Assembly (NCBI RefSeq): GCF_004348895.1
Contig: NZ_RRZK01000027.1
Span: forward strand, 84,907-148,906
DNA: 64,000 nt
From: Pseudomonas vancouverensis
Lineage (GTDB): Bacteria > Pseudomonadota > Gammaproteobacteria > Pseudomonadales > Pseudomonadaceae
Direction of reading: 5' to 3'
In this document: in pieces, positions 1 through 8,522 of the stretch
How positions within the stretch are numbered: the first letter of the stretch is position 1
Layout: every line of letters starts with the position of its first letter
The notes under the pieces: model-generated
Told to the model about the DNA's origin: nothing
The model's input: the letters and a program-made list of their open reading frames with translations, nothing else
The model's database searches: none
Position numbers and translations under genes: made by a program

Positions 1-1
1 T

Positions 2-1303
2 ACCGGCCTCTGCACGCTGTTTCTCAAACTCGAATCACAGAACCCCGGCGGCTCGATCAAGGACCGCATCGGCCTGGCGATGATCGACGCCGCCGAGCGC
101 GACGGCCGCCTCAAACCCGGCGGCACCATCGTCGAAGCCACCGCCGGCAACACCGGACTGGGCCTGGCCCTGGTCGGCCGCGCCAAGGGCTACCGGGTGG
201 TGCTGGTGGTGCCGGACAAGATGTCCACGGAAAAAGTCCTGCACCTCAAGGCCATGGGCGCCGAGGTGCACATCAGCCGATCCGACGTCGGCAAGGGCCA
301 TCCCGAGTATTACCAGGACGTCGCGGCGCGTCTGGCCCAAGGCATTCCCGATGCGTTTTTCGCCGACCAGTTCAACAACCCGGCCAACCCCCTGGCCCAC
401 GAATGCAGCACGGCGCCGGAGATCTGGGCGCAAACCCAGCATGATGTCGACGCCATCGTGGTTGGCGTCGGTTCGGCCGGCACCCTGACCGGGTTGACCC
501 GTTTCTTCCAGCGGGTGCAACCGGACCTGGAAATGGTCCTTGCCGACCCGGTCGGTTCGGTAATGGCTGAATACAGCCGCAGCGGCACCCTGCCCACCCC
601 CGGTTCATGGGCCGTGGAAGGCATAGGCGAAGACTTCATCCCGTCGATTGCCGACCTGTCCAGTGTGCGTCACGCCTACTCGATCAGCGATGAAGAGAGC
701 TTCGATCACGCCCGGCAACTGCTGCGTGCCGAAGGCATTCTCGGCGGCTCGTCCACCGGCACCCTGCTCGCGGCGGCGCTGCGCTACTGCCGTGAACAGA
801 CCACGCCGAAACGCGTGGTCAGCTTTGTCTGCGACACCGGTACGCGTTATCTGTCGAAGGTCTACAACGATCAGTGGATGAACGATCAGGGCCTGTTGCG
901 GCCCAAACACTACGGCGATTTGCGCGACCTGATCGCGCGGCGTTTCGAGGATGGCCGGGTGATCAGCGTCGGCCCCGACGACACCCTGCTCACCGCCTTC
1001 CAGCGCATGCGCCTGGCCGACGTCTCGCAATTGCCGGTGCTGGTCAAGGGTCAACAGCTGGTCGGGGTGATCGACGAATCCGACATCCTGCTGGGTGTGC
1101 ACGAAGACGCTGCACTCTTTCGCAAGACCGTGGCCAGCCACATGACCGACAAACTGCAAACCCTGCCACCAAGTGCGACTTTGGCGGAACTGGAAGCCGA
1201 GCTGGGCCGCGGCCTGGTGGCGATCATCCAGGACGCCTCGGGCTTCCATGGCCTGATAACCCGAACCGACATGCTCAACCATTTGCGGAGATCCCTGCCA
1301 TGA
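2..1303 (+). CDS. Cystathionine beta-synthase, PLP-dependent, with C-terminal CBS pair (5' end outside window)
   Basis: Condenses serine (or O-acetylserine) with homocysteine to cystathionine, the first step of reverse transsulfuration, in the cytoplasm. The frame is open from base 2, so the start codon lies upstream; 433 residues are present. The PLP lysine sits in NPGGSIKDR (about residue 20 of the fragment), followed by the ligand loop EATAGNTGLGLA and the phosphate-binding GGSSTGT loop. Residues from about 310 to the end form two CBS modules, expected to bind an adenosyl ligand. The stop overlaps the next start (ATGA), so it is translationally coupled to cystathionine gamma-lyase. The same gene pair is known in P. 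aeruginosa (PA0399-PA0400). A cysteine synthase would lack the CBS tail, so the call is firm. Confidence 0.93.
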   Translation, partial: TGLCTLFLKLESQNPGGSIKDRIGLAMIDAAERDGRLKPGGTIVEATAGNTGLGLALVGRAKGYRVVLVVPDKMSTEKVLHLKAMGAEVHISRSDVGKGHPEYYQDVAARLAQGIPDAFFADQFNNPANPLAHECSTAPEIWAQTQHDVDAIVVGVGSAGTLTGLTRFFQRVQPDLEMVLADPVGSVMAEYSRSGTLPTPGSWAVEGIGEDFIPSIADLSSVRHAYSISDEESFDHARQLLRAEGILGGSSTGTLLAAALRYCREQTTPKRVVSFVCDTGTRYLSKVYNDQWMNDQGLLRPKHYGDLRDLIARRFEDGRVISVGPDDTLLTAFQRMRLADVSQLPVLVKGQQLVGVIDESDILLGVHEDAALFRKTVASHMTDKLQTLPPSATLAELEAELGRGLVAIIQDASGFHGLITRTDMLNHLRRSLP

Positions 1304-2478
1304 GTCAACGCGATAAAACCGCCCCGCCCCAGGGTTTTGCCACCCGGGTGATCCATGCCGGGCAGGTGCCGGACCCGACCACCGGGGCGCTGATGCCGCC
1401 GATCTATGCCAACTCGACCTACCTGCAACAGAGCCCCGGCGTGCACAAGGGCTTCGATTACGGGCGCTCGCACAACCCGACGCGCTTTGCCCTGGAACGC
1501 TGCGTGGCGGATCTGGAAGGTGGCAGCCAGGCGTTCGCCTTCGCCTCGGGGCTGGCGACCATTTCCACGGTGTTGGAGTTGCTTGATGCCGGCTCGCACA
1601 TCGTTTCCGGCAACGACCTGTATGGCGGCACCTTCCGCCTGTTCGACAAGGTTCGCCAGCGCAGTGCCGGGCATCGTTTCAGCTTCGTCGACCTGACCGA
1701 CCTGTCGGCCTTCGAAGCGGCGTTGCAGGACGACACGCGCATGGTCATGGTCGAAACCCCGAGCAATCCGCTGTTGCGCCTGACGGACCTGGCCGCCATC
1801 GCCCGCACCTGCCGTGCCCGCGGAATCATTTGCGTGGCCGACAACACCTTCGCCAGCCCCTGGACGCAACGGCCGCTGGAACTGGGCTTCGACATCGTCC
1901 TGCACTCGACCACCAAGTACCTCAACGGCCACTCCGACGTGATCGGCGGCATAGCCGTGGTCGGGCAGAATCCGGCACTGGCCGAACGCCTGGGCTTTTT
2001 GCAAAACGCCGTCGGCGCCATTGCCGGCCCGTTCGACGCCTTCCTCACTTTGCGCGGGGTGAAAACCCTGGCGCTGCGCATGGAACGCCACAGCAGCAAC
2101 GCCCTGGCGCTGGCGCAATGGCTGGAACAACAGCCGCAAGTGGCGCGGGTCTACTACCCCGGCCTGCCGTCGCACCCGCAACACGAACTGGCCAAGCGAC
2201 AGATGCACGGCTTCGGCGGGATGATTTCCCTGGACCTCAACAGCGACCTGGCCGGGGCCAAGCGTTTCCTCGAAAACGTGCAGATCTTCGCCCTGGCCGA
2301 AAGCCTGGGCGGCGTGGAAAGCCTGATCGAACACCCGGCGATCATGACCCACGCCACCATCCCACCGGCGACCCGGGCGGAACTGGGCATTGGTGATGGC
2401 CTGGTGCGGTTGTCCGTCGGCGTCGAAGACGTGGAGGATCTGCGCGCGGATCTGGCGCAGGCGTTGGCGCGGATGTAA
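1300..2478 (+). CDS. Cystathionine gamma-lyase / gamma-synthase family enzyme
   Basis: A 392-residue Cys/Met-metabolism PLP enzyme that should cleave cystathionine to cysteine, 2-oxobutyrate and ammonia. Visible hallmarks are the substrate-loop region YANSTYLQ, the YGRSHNPTR stretch, the cofactor Asp in VADNTFASPW and the Schiff-base lysine K206 in HSTTKYLNGHSD. The ATG at 1300 is chosen because it overlaps the upstream stop in an ATGA junction; the frame is open further upstream but that part shadows the CBS domain region. Partnership with a beta-synthase favours gamma-lyase over gamma-synthase, although the family cannot be split by eye. Together the two genes let the cell make cysteine from methionine. 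Confidence 0.9.
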   Translation: MSQRDKTAPPQGFATRVIHAGQVPDPTTGALMPPIYANSTYLQQSPGVHKGFDYGRSHNPTRFALERCVADLEGGSQAFAFASGLATISTVLELLDAGSHIVSGNDLYGGTFRLFDKVRQRSAGHRFSFVDLTDLSAFEAALQDDTRMVMVETPSNPLLRLTDLAAIARTCRARGIICVADNTFASPWTQRPLELGFDIVLHSTTKYLNGHSDVIGGIAVVGQNPALAERLGFLQNAVGAIAGPFDAFLTLRGVKTLALRMERHSSNALALAQWLEQQPQVARVYYPGLPSHPQHELAKRQMHGFGGMISLDLNSDLAGAKRFLENVQIFALAESLGGVESLIEHPAIMTHATIPPATRAELGIGDGLVRLSVGVEDVEDLRADLAQALARM

Positions 2479-2489
2479 ACCAGACGCCA

Positions 2490-2516
2490 GCGGGGAGGAT
2501 CAGCCGGCCTCCCCGC
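2490..2516 (+). terminator. Hairpin after the transsulfuration operon
   Basis: A perfect 9-bp GC-rich stem (gcggggagg/cctccccgc) with a 9-nt loop begins 12 bases after the gamma-lyase stop. There is no T-run behind it, so it may act as an RNA 3'-end stabiliser or a weak terminator rather than a classic intrinsic terminator. Confidence 0.5.
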
Positions 2517-2664
2517 CCTCACATCAAGAAATCTTGATACCGGCCTCACGACATACAGATTCCACTTGATGTATCCCCGCTTTAATCTCGCTTCAGCTCC
2601 TGCAAAAGAGCCTTCCAGCATTAAACATGAAAACAATAAAGCGACTTCCACACGAAGTTGCGTT

Positions 2665-2678
2665 ACCGGCTCGCCGGT
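2665..2678 (+). other. Small leader hairpin before the nitroalkane-oxidase-like gene
   Basis: A perfect 6-bp stem (accggc/gccggt) with a 2-nt loop is followed by an A/T-only stretch, 30 bases before the start codon. The surrounding 2520-2708 region is AT-richer than the genes and carries no reading frame. It may be an attenuator or simply mRNA structure near the start; function is inferred only from position. Confidence 0.3.
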
Positions 2679-2708
2679 TATTTATTAAAACAATGGAATA
2701 ATAAAACA

Positions 2709-3968
2709 ATGGCCATTGACTTTAGTCTGACAGACACACAACTAAAAACCCGCGAGGCGATGCGCGAATTCTCCCGTCAATATTTGTCAAAAGTTGAAAA
2801 AACCATCGCGCCATTTAAAACACCGGAAGAGCGGGTCAAGGCGATCCAGCCGTTCTTTCAAAAGATGGTTCAGGCCGGCTTCCTCAAATCCATTATTCCG
2901 GAGCGCGATGGCGGTACTTATCAGGGCTTGCTGGATCTGGTGGTCTGCGGCGAGGAAGCCTCGGTCGGTGACGTCAACGTCAGTTGTGCGTTGTTTTCCT
3001 GCGGCTTGGGGCTGTCGCCGATCATCTCCCACGGCACCCCGGAGCAGCGGGCGAAATTCCTCAAGCCTTTCCTCGCCAATGACGGTGCGCCCCTGGCCGC
3101 GCTGGCCTTCAGCGAAGCCGGCGGCACGGCGAACTTCGATGACCCGGACCCGCAAGCGGGTACCCGCACCGTGGCCTACCGCGACGGCGACGAATGGGTG
3201 ATCAGCGGCAACAAGTTCTTCATCACCAACGGCTGGGGCTGGGAAGGTGAAGGCGCTGACCTGTTCGTGGTCTCAGCGCGCACCGACCTGAGCGTCCCGT
3301 CTGCCGATTCGCTGGCGGTGTTTGCCGTGCCGCGCCCGAGCAAAGGCTTGTCGTTCGGCAAGTCGCTGGAAACCATGGGCCACCGCGCCACGCCTTCACC
3401 GCGCCTGACCTTCGATGAGGTGCGAGTGCCGCTGGATCACATGATCGGCAAACCCGGCGATGGCGTGGCGATCCTGGCGCAGACCTTCGCCTGGTCGGGC
3501 GTGGGTGTCGCGGCGGAAGCCGTCTGTGTGATGCGCCAGGCCTTCGAAGCGGCCCTGCACTTTGCCAGGACCGACTGTCGCAATGGCTCAAAACCGATCA
3601 TTGCGCACCAGAACGTCGGCTACATGCTCGCCGACATCAAGATGCGCCTGGAAGCGGCCCGCTACCTGACCTGGAAAGCCGCCCACTACTTCGATCAAAC
3701 CGGCGGGGCCGGCACCGAGCTGGCGGTGATGGCCAAGGTTTACTGCTCGGAACAGGCGGTGCAGGTGGTCTATGACGCCATGCGCATCGTCGGCATCGAG
3801 AGTTATGCCGATGAGCTGCCTTTCACCCGTCTGTTGCAGGACGCCATGGCGTTCCCGCTGTACGACGGCGGCAACATGGGCATTCGCAGGCGGGAGCTTC
3901 ACAAGATGCTGCAGGGCGCCGACTATGATCCGCTCGCGGCCAGCGAAGGTCGCGTGGGGTTTGCTTAA
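2709..3968 (+). CDS. Nitroalkane-oxidase-like flavoprotein of the acyl-CoA dehydrogenase fold
   Basis: A 419-residue FAD enzyme of the acyl-CoA dehydrogenase superfamily. True dehydrogenases have a catalytic Glu in a YEG motif; here the equivalent is Asp386 in FPLYDGGNMGIRRR. By memory alignment to Fusarium nitroalkane oxidase, Asp386, Arg393 and Ser263 match its Asp402, Arg409 and Ser276, and the C-terminal RLLxxxMxxPL(Y/F)DGGN block is nearly the same. Nitroalkane oxidase turns primary or secondary nitroalkanes into aldehydes or ketones plus nitrite and H2O2. The ATG at 2709 has a weak GGAA upstream; an in-frame start at 2658 is possible but falls in AT-rich leader. It is followed by a tautomerase gene after 26 bases. 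The substrate is unproven; an ordinary acyl-CoA dehydrogenase is the alternative. Confidence 0.75.
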   Translation: MAIDFSLTDTQLKTREAMREFSRQYLSKVEKTIAPFKTPEERVKAIQPFFQKMVQAGFLKSIIPERDGGTYQGLLDLVVCGEEASVGDVNVSCALFSCGLGLSPIISHGTPEQRAKFLKPFLANDGAPLAALAFSEAGGTANFDDPDPQAGTRTVAYRDGDEWVISGNKFFITNGWGWEGEGADLFVVSARTDLSVPSADSLAVFAVPRPSKGLSFGKSLETMGHRATPSPRLTFDEVRVPLDHMIGKPGDGVAILAQTFAWSGVGVAAEAVCVMRQAFEAALHFARTDCRNGSKPIIAHQNVGYMLADIKMRLEAARYLTWKAAHYFDQTGGAGTELAVMAKVYCSEQAVQVVYDAMRIVGIESYADELPFTRLLQDAMAFPLYDGGNMGIRRRELHKMLQGADYDPLAASEGRVGFA

Positions 3969-3994
3969 CAGCGTCTTTTTAAAGGAGTTCAGCC

Positions 3995-4195
3995 ATGCCT
4001 TTCGTCAACGTCAGAGTCACGCCGGGAATCACCCGGGAGCAAAAAGCCGAGGTCATTCGCGAGATCACCGACACCTTGCAACGGGTGCTGGGCAAAGACC
4101 CGTCGCTGACCCATATCGTCATCGATGAGGTGAACCCTGATAACTGGGGCCACGGTGGTTCGACTGTCACGCAGTTGCTGGAGCAGGCACCCTGA
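3995..4195 (+). CDS. 4-oxalocrotonate tautomerase family protein
   Basis: A 66-residue protein of typical 4-OT length, starting Met-Pro so that processing exposes the catalytic N-terminal proline (MPFVNVRVTPG). Tautomerases of this family move protons between enol and keto forms and some add nucleophiles to activated double bonds or nitroalkenes. A strong AAAGGAG at 3981-3987 fixes the start. It follows the nitroalkane-oxidase-like gene by 26 bases and is presumably co-transcribed. The usual second-site arginine near residue 11 is not obvious (Ile-Thr-Arg at 12-14), so the exact substrate class is open. Confidence 0.85.
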   Translation: MPFVNVRVTPGITREQKAEVIREITDTLQRVLGKDPSLTHIVIDEVNPDNWGHGGSTVTQLLEQAP

Positions 4196-4210
4196 TTTCG
4201 AGAGGGTTGT

Positions 4211-5107
4211 TCAAAGACCATGCACTGCGCGCAGGTCTTCGATAAAGGCCCGCACCGCTTCACTTTGAGGCTGGCCGATGTGAGTGATCAGGCTGTGTTG
4301 CAACTCATAGTGAAGCGCTTCGGGTTGCAGGATGCACATCTTGCCGGCGTCCAGCCAGGGTTGCGCGTAGTGCACTGGCAGATAACCCAGGTGGGTGCCG
4401 GCGAGGATCGCGTGCAGCACCGCTTCCACATGGTGCGCGGTGGCCGAAGCCCGCTCAGGCGCCGGGGGCTGCAACAGGTCGGCGGGCAGGAAGCCGTACT
4501 TGATCCAGTCGCACGAGCGTAGCTGTTCCAGGCTCGGCTGGGCAGTGGCAAATAGTGGGTGGAGATGGCCGCAGAACACCGCGACCTCTTCGCTGTACAG
4601 CGGTTGGTAATCGAGGGTCGGCAGGGAACGGCCGAAGTAGGACACCGCCAGGTCGAGCTGGCCGTCGATGACCGCCAGCTCCAGTTCGGTCGGGGAGTTG
4701 ACGAAGACATGCAGGTGCACATCGTGCTCGCGCTGGTAAAAACGATTGATCGCGGCGTCAATATGCGCCCGGGGCAAGGTCGCGATGTTGTCGGCCAGGC
4801 CCAGGTAGACGTCACCGACCAGGCGCCCGGCCAGGCTCTGGGCGTCACTGCGGAAAACATCGAGGGCACCAAACAGTTGCGTGGCGGACTCAAGGATCTT
4901 CTGGCCTTTCTCGGTCAGGCGAAAACCGCCCTTGCCGCGCTCGCAGACGCGATAGCCCAGGCGTTTTTCCAGGCTGGAAATCTGCATGCTGATGTTCGAC
5001 TGGCTCATGTTCAACTCCGCTTGCGCGGAAGTAAAACCACCACACTTAACCACCACGGAGAAGATACGCAATAAACGCAAATCCATGTCCGTCACATTTC
5101 TAAGCAT
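4211..5107 (-). CDS. LysR-family transcriptional regulator
   Basis: A 298-residue regulator with the N-terminal winged helix (FTSAQAELNMSQSNISMQ..LEKRLG) and a LysR effector domain. The ATG at 5107 has AGGAG five bases upstream, which decides against the longer frame to 5158. It is convergent with the oxidase/tautomerase genes (15 bases between stops) and divergent from the NCS1 permease, so it probably controls the permease and perhaps the oxidase in response to their substrate. The ligand is unknown. Confidence 0.9.
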   Translation of the reverse strand: MLRNVTDMDLRLLRIFSVVVKCGGFTSAQAELNMSQSNISMQISSLEKRLGYRVCERGKGGFRLTEKGQKILESATQLFGALDVFRSDAQSLAGRLVGDVYLGLADNIATLPRAHIDAAINRFYQREHDVHLHVFVNSPTELELAVIDGQLDLAVSYFGRSLPTLDYQPLYSEEVAVFCGHLHPLFATAQPSLEQLRSCDWIKYGFLPADLLQPPAPERASATAHHVEAVLHAILAGTHLGYLPVHYAQPWLDAGKMCILQPEALHYELQHSLITHIGQPQSEAVRAFIEDLRAVHGL

Positions 5108-5187
5108 GGCAACTCCTGAGCAATCAGCAATAAACGGACAGGGATAATCCGGCAACATTCAACGACATGTTTATAACAGTGTCAACA

Positions 5188-5206
5188 CGCCTTTTTATAT
5201 AAGGCG
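5188..5206. promoter_or_regulatory. Palindrome in the LysR/permease divergent promoter
   Basis: The inverted repeat cgcctt-N7-aaggcg lies between the two divergent starts, with a TATATA hexamer (5196-5201) inside it that could be the -10 of the permease promoter. A LysR operator overlapping the promoter is a reasonable reading; a simple mRNA hairpin is the alternative. Confidence 0.4.
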
Positions 5207-5263
5207 GGCAACTTCGTGCTGCGCAAAAAGCTTCTAGAACAACAACTAAAAATGAGGTTCAAC

Positions 5264-6691
5264 ATGGCCACACCACAGAACAATGAAACGGGGCGTCCAA
5301 AAATAGAAGTTCGCTCCATTGACTATATCCCGCGAAATGAACGCCACGGCAAAGTCTGGCACCAGGGCCCGTTCTGGTTTTCCGGCAATTTTGTGATCAT
5401 GACCATGATCATCGGGTTTATCGGCCCATCGATGGGCCTGAGTACCCTGTATTCGGTCCTGGCCATTGCCCTGGGTGTCGGTTTTGGCACCTTCTTCATG
5501 GCCTTCCATGCCAATCAGGGACCGACCATGGGCCTGCCGCAGATGATCCAGTCCCGTGCCCAGTTCGGCATGCGCGGAGCCATCCTGCCGTTTGCCGCGG
5601 TGATCTTCTGCTACATCGGTTTCAACGTGTTCAACGTCATCCTCGCCACCGATGCCGTGCAAACAGTGGTCCCCGGGGTGCGTGAGCCCTGGTATCTGCT
5701 CTGGGTTGGCGCGGCGGCGTTACTCGCGGTGATCGGCCATGACCTGCTGCACACCGTACAGCGCTGGCTGAGTTACCTGATCATCGCCGTCTACAGCCTG
5801 ATGACCGTCGCCGCCCTACTGACGCTGCACGCGGATGCCGCGCTGACCGCGACGCACTTCAACCTCGATGCCTTTCTCGTGCAACTGGGCGCTGCCGCCG
5901 GTTACCAGATCAGTTATTCGGTGTACGTCTCCGACTACTCGCGTTACCTGCCCCACGACACGCCAATGCGCAAGATCGTCTGGTGGACCTACCTCGGCGC
6001 GGCGTGTTCGGCGCTGTGGCTGATGTCCCTCGGTGCGCTGATCGGCTCGGCCATCCCGGAACCGAATGCGATCGGCAGCCTGCGTCAGGTCGGCAATCAG
6101 TTCATCAACGGCTTCGGCACCTTCACCGTGCTGATTTCCCTGCCGACCCTGATCGGCATCATGGCCGTCAACTTCTACGGCGCCATGCTGACCGGCATCA
6201 GTGCCCTGGATGCATTCCGCAAAGTCGCGCCGACCCTGCGTAGTCGCATCGCGGGCATCGGCATCACCGCGCTGATCGTGTTTGCCATTGCCCTGGCCAT
6301 TCCGCAGCAGTACCTGGCCACCTTCAACACCTTCATCTTGCTGATCCTGTACTTCCTGATCCCGTGGACGGCGGTGAACCTGGTGGACTTCTATTTCGTG
6401 CGCAAGGGCCACTATGCGATCAGCGAAATCTTCAACCCTGACGGCATCTATGGCCTGTGGTCGCGCCCGGGGTTGCTCGCCTGGTTTGCCGGGTTGCTGG
6501 CGATGGTGCCTTTCATGTCCCTGAGCTTCTATACCGGGCCGATCGCCCAAGCCCTCGGTGGCGCCGACATCGCCTTCATCATCGGCCTGCCGGTCTCCGG
6601 CTTCGGCTACTGGTTGCTGACCCGCCACCTGCAGGCCGCCAACGAGACGCAGGTGATCCTGGCCAGCGAAAAAATCCTCGAACAAGCCTGA
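5264..6691 (+). CDS. NCS1-family nucleobase/cation symporter (cytosine-permease-like)
   Basis: A 475-residue polytopic inner-membrane protein with about 12 hydrophobic segments and NCS1 features (IGFIGPSMG near the first helix, GLPQMIQSRAQFG, the YSVYVSDYSRYLP loop). The family imports purines, pyrimidines, hydantoins, allantoin or related heterocycles with a cation. GAGG six bases before ATG 5264 selects this start over upstream in-frame ATGs. Its position across the LysR gene from a putative nitroalkane oxidase suggests it brings in a substrate of that small pathway; which one cannot be told from sequence. Confidence 0.87.
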   Translation: MATPQNNETGRPKIEVRSIDYIPRNERHGKVWHQGPFWFSGNFVIMTMIIGFIGPSMGLSTLYSVLAIALGVGFGTFFMAFHANQGPTMGLPQMIQSRAQFGMRGAILPFAAVIFCYIGFNVFNVILATDAVQTVVPGVREPWYLLWVGAAALLAVIGHDLLHTVQRWLSYLIIAVYSLMTVAALLTLHADAALTATHFNLDAFLVQLGAAAGYQISYSVYVSDYSRYLPHDTPMRKIVWWTYLGAACSALWLMSLGALIGSAIPEPNAIGSLRQVGNQFINGFGTFTVLISLPTLIGIMAVNFYGAMLTGISALDAFRKVAPTLRSRIAGIGITALIVFAIALAIPQQYLATFNTFILLILYFLIPWTAVNLVDFYFVRKGHYAISEIFNPDGIYGLWSRPGLLAWFAGLLAMVPFMSLSFYTGPIAQALGGADIAFIIGLPVSGFGYWLLTRHLQAANETQVILASEKILEQA

Positions 6692-6711
6692 TTCGAGCCC
6701 GCCCCCGCTCT

Positions 6712-6741
6712 AACCCGTGTGTTCAGGCAAACACACGGGTT
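6712..6741 (+). terminator. Stem-loop after the NCS1 permease
   Basis: A perfect 12-bp inverted repeat (aacccgtgtgtt/aacacacgggtt) with a 6-nt loop, 21 bases after the permease stop. There is no T-run on the + strand. It separates the permease unit from the ABC transporter operon. Confidence 0.6.
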
Positions 6742-6876
6742 GCCCGACTTTGCTGGTCATGTGCGCCAGAGTCCCTATAATCGCGACGTTTTCGTCTACC
6801 CTCACGAAGCGTCGTGCAGCAATCAGCGTGTGCGGGGCGCATCGACATTTTTCCGCTATTGAACCGGAGAACTTCC

Positions 6877-7728
6877 ATGCTCAAACGTACCCTGGCCCTG
6901 GCCGTCGGCCTGACCTTGTCCCTTTCCACCCTGCTGGCACAGGCTGCCGAGACCCTCAAGGTCAGCGCCATTCCCGATGAAGCCCCGACCGAACTGCTGC
7001 GCAAATTCAAGCCGCTGGGCGAGTACCTGGAAAAACAGCTGGGCATGAAAGTCGAATTCGTCCCGGTGTCCGACTATCCGGCGGTGGTTGAAGCGCTGGC
7101 CACCGACCGCATCGACATGGCCTGGCTGGGCGGCTTCACCTTTGTCCAGGCACGCTTGAAAACCGGCAATGCCATTCCCCTGGTGCAGCGTGAGCAGGAC
7201 GCCCAGTTCACCAGCAAATTCATCACTGCCGACCCGGCCGTGCACTCACTCAAGGACCTCAAGGGCAAGTCGTTTGCCTTCGGTTCGGTGTCGTCGACCT
7301 CCGGCAGCCTGATGCCGCGCTACTTCATGCTGCAGGACGGGATCAAGCCGGAAGACTATTTCAGCCGCGTCGGTTACTCCGGCGCCCACGACGCCACCGT
7401 CGCCTGGGTGCAGGCCGGTAAGGTCGATGCCGGTGTGCTGAACGCCAGCGTCTGGGAAAAACTGGTCGCCGCCGGCAAGGTCGACACCGACAAGGTCAAG
7501 GTCTTCGCCACCACCCCGGCCTACTACGACTATAACTGGACCGTGCGCGGCACCCTCGACCCGGCGCTGGCGGCGAAGATCAAGGCGGCCTTCCTCGCCC
7601 TCGATCCGGCCAAGCCCGAAGACAAGGCGATTCTCGACCTGCAGGCGGCCAGCCGTTTCATCGAGACCAAGCCTGAAAACTACAAGGGCATCGAGGAAGC
7701 CGCACGCGCTGCCGACCTGCTCAAATGA
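6877..7728 (+). CDS. PhnD-type periplasmic oxyanion-binding protein of an ABC transporter
   Basis: A 283-residue solute-binding protein. A Sec signal peptide ends around LAQA-AET (residue 22). The phosphonate-type fold is shown by PTELLRKFKPLGEYLEKQLG, by DRIDMAWLGGFTFVQA, and by the oxyanion-loop region FGSVSSTSGSLMPRYF. The ATG at 6877 follows CGGAGA. Members bind phosphonates, phosphite or related oxyanions, and a Pseudomonas branch has been annotated as putative selenate-binding. No C-P lyase genes are present, which weakens phosphonate as the ligand. It is the first gene of a four-gene operon with coupled overlaps. Confidence 0.85.
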   Translation: MLKRTLALAVGLTLSLSTLLAQAAETLKVSAIPDEAPTELLRKFKPLGEYLEKQLGMKVEFVPVSDYPAVVEALATDRIDMAWLGGFTFVQARLKTGNAIPLVQREQDAQFTSKFITADPAVHSLKDLKGKSFAFGSVSSTSGSLMPRYFMLQDGIKPEDYFSRVGYSGAHDATVAWVQAGKVDAGVLNASVWEKLVAAGKVDTDKVKVFATTPAYYDYNWTVRGTLDPALAAKIKAAFLALDPAKPEDKAILDLQAASRFIETKPENYKGIEEAARAADLLK

Positions 7729-8522
7729 CCTTGCAGTTGAATCAGGTCAGCCTCACGCACGCCAATGGCGTGCGTGCGCTGCAGCAGTTGGACCTGCACA
7801 TCGGTGCGGCTGAACAGGTCGCCATCATCGGACCGTCCGGTGCCGGCAAGTCGAGCCTGCTCAATGTGCTGGCCACCGCCCTGCGCCCGGACAGCGGTTC
7901 GATCGAGGCGCTCGGCGAACCGGCCTGGGCACTGTCCGCTCGCCAGCGCCAGCGCCTGCGCGCGCGCATTGGCCTGGTGCATCAGGCGCCGCCTTTGCCA
8001 CCGCGTCAGCGCGTGATCACGGCGGTGCTCGCGGGCAAGCTCGGGCAATGGAGTTTTGCCAAAAGCCTGCTCAACCTGCTGCACCCACTGGATGTACCCG
8101 GTGCACGGGCGGCGCTGCTCAAGCTCGACCTCGGTGACAAGCTGTTCGCCCAGTGCCAGCAACTCTCCGGCGGCCAACTGCAACGGGTGGGCATTGCCCG
8201 GGTGCTGTATCAGTCGCCCGAGGTGCTGCTGGCCGATGAACCGGTCTCGGCGATGGACCCGGTGCTGGCCGGGCACACCCTGTCGGTGCTCTGCCGGCAT
8301 GCCAGCGAACACCGGGTGACCCTGGTCGCCAGCCTGCACGCGGTGGACCTGGCCCTGGCGCACTTCTCGCGGATCATCGGCCTGCGTGAAGGGCAAATCC
8401 TCTTCGACCTGCCCGCCGCTGAAGTCGACCACGATCTGCTCGACAGGCTCTACGCCAACGAACAACTGCAATCCCCGCCTGCACCCGTGGTGCCTTTGCA
8501 CGTGCAGATTCCGCGATGCTGA
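7725..8522 (+). CDS. PhnC-type ABC transporter ATPase
   Basis: A 265-residue cytoplasmic ATPase with Walker A GPSGAGKSS (about residues 36-44), ABC signature LSGGQLQR, Walker B EVLLADEPVSAMD and the H-loop in ASLHAVDLAL. The start overlaps the binding-protein stop (ATGA at 7725-7728), indicating coupling. It powers uptake of the oxyanion captured by the preceding protein. The order binding protein, ATPase, permease, permease matches phosphonate/phosphite-type systems. Confidence 0.9.
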   Translation: MTLQLNQVSLTHANGVRALQQLDLHIGAAEQVAIIGPSGAGKSSLLNVLATALRPDSGSIEALGEPAWALSARQRQRLRARIGLVHQAPPLPPRQRVITAVLAGKLGQWSFAKSLLNLLHPLDVPGARAALLKLDLGDKLFAQCQQLSGGQLQRVGIARVLYQSPEVLLADEPVSAMDPVLAGHTLSVLCRHASEHRVTLVASLHAVDLALAHFSRIIGLREGQILFDLPAAEVDHDLLDRLYANEQLQSPPAPVVPLHVQIPRC

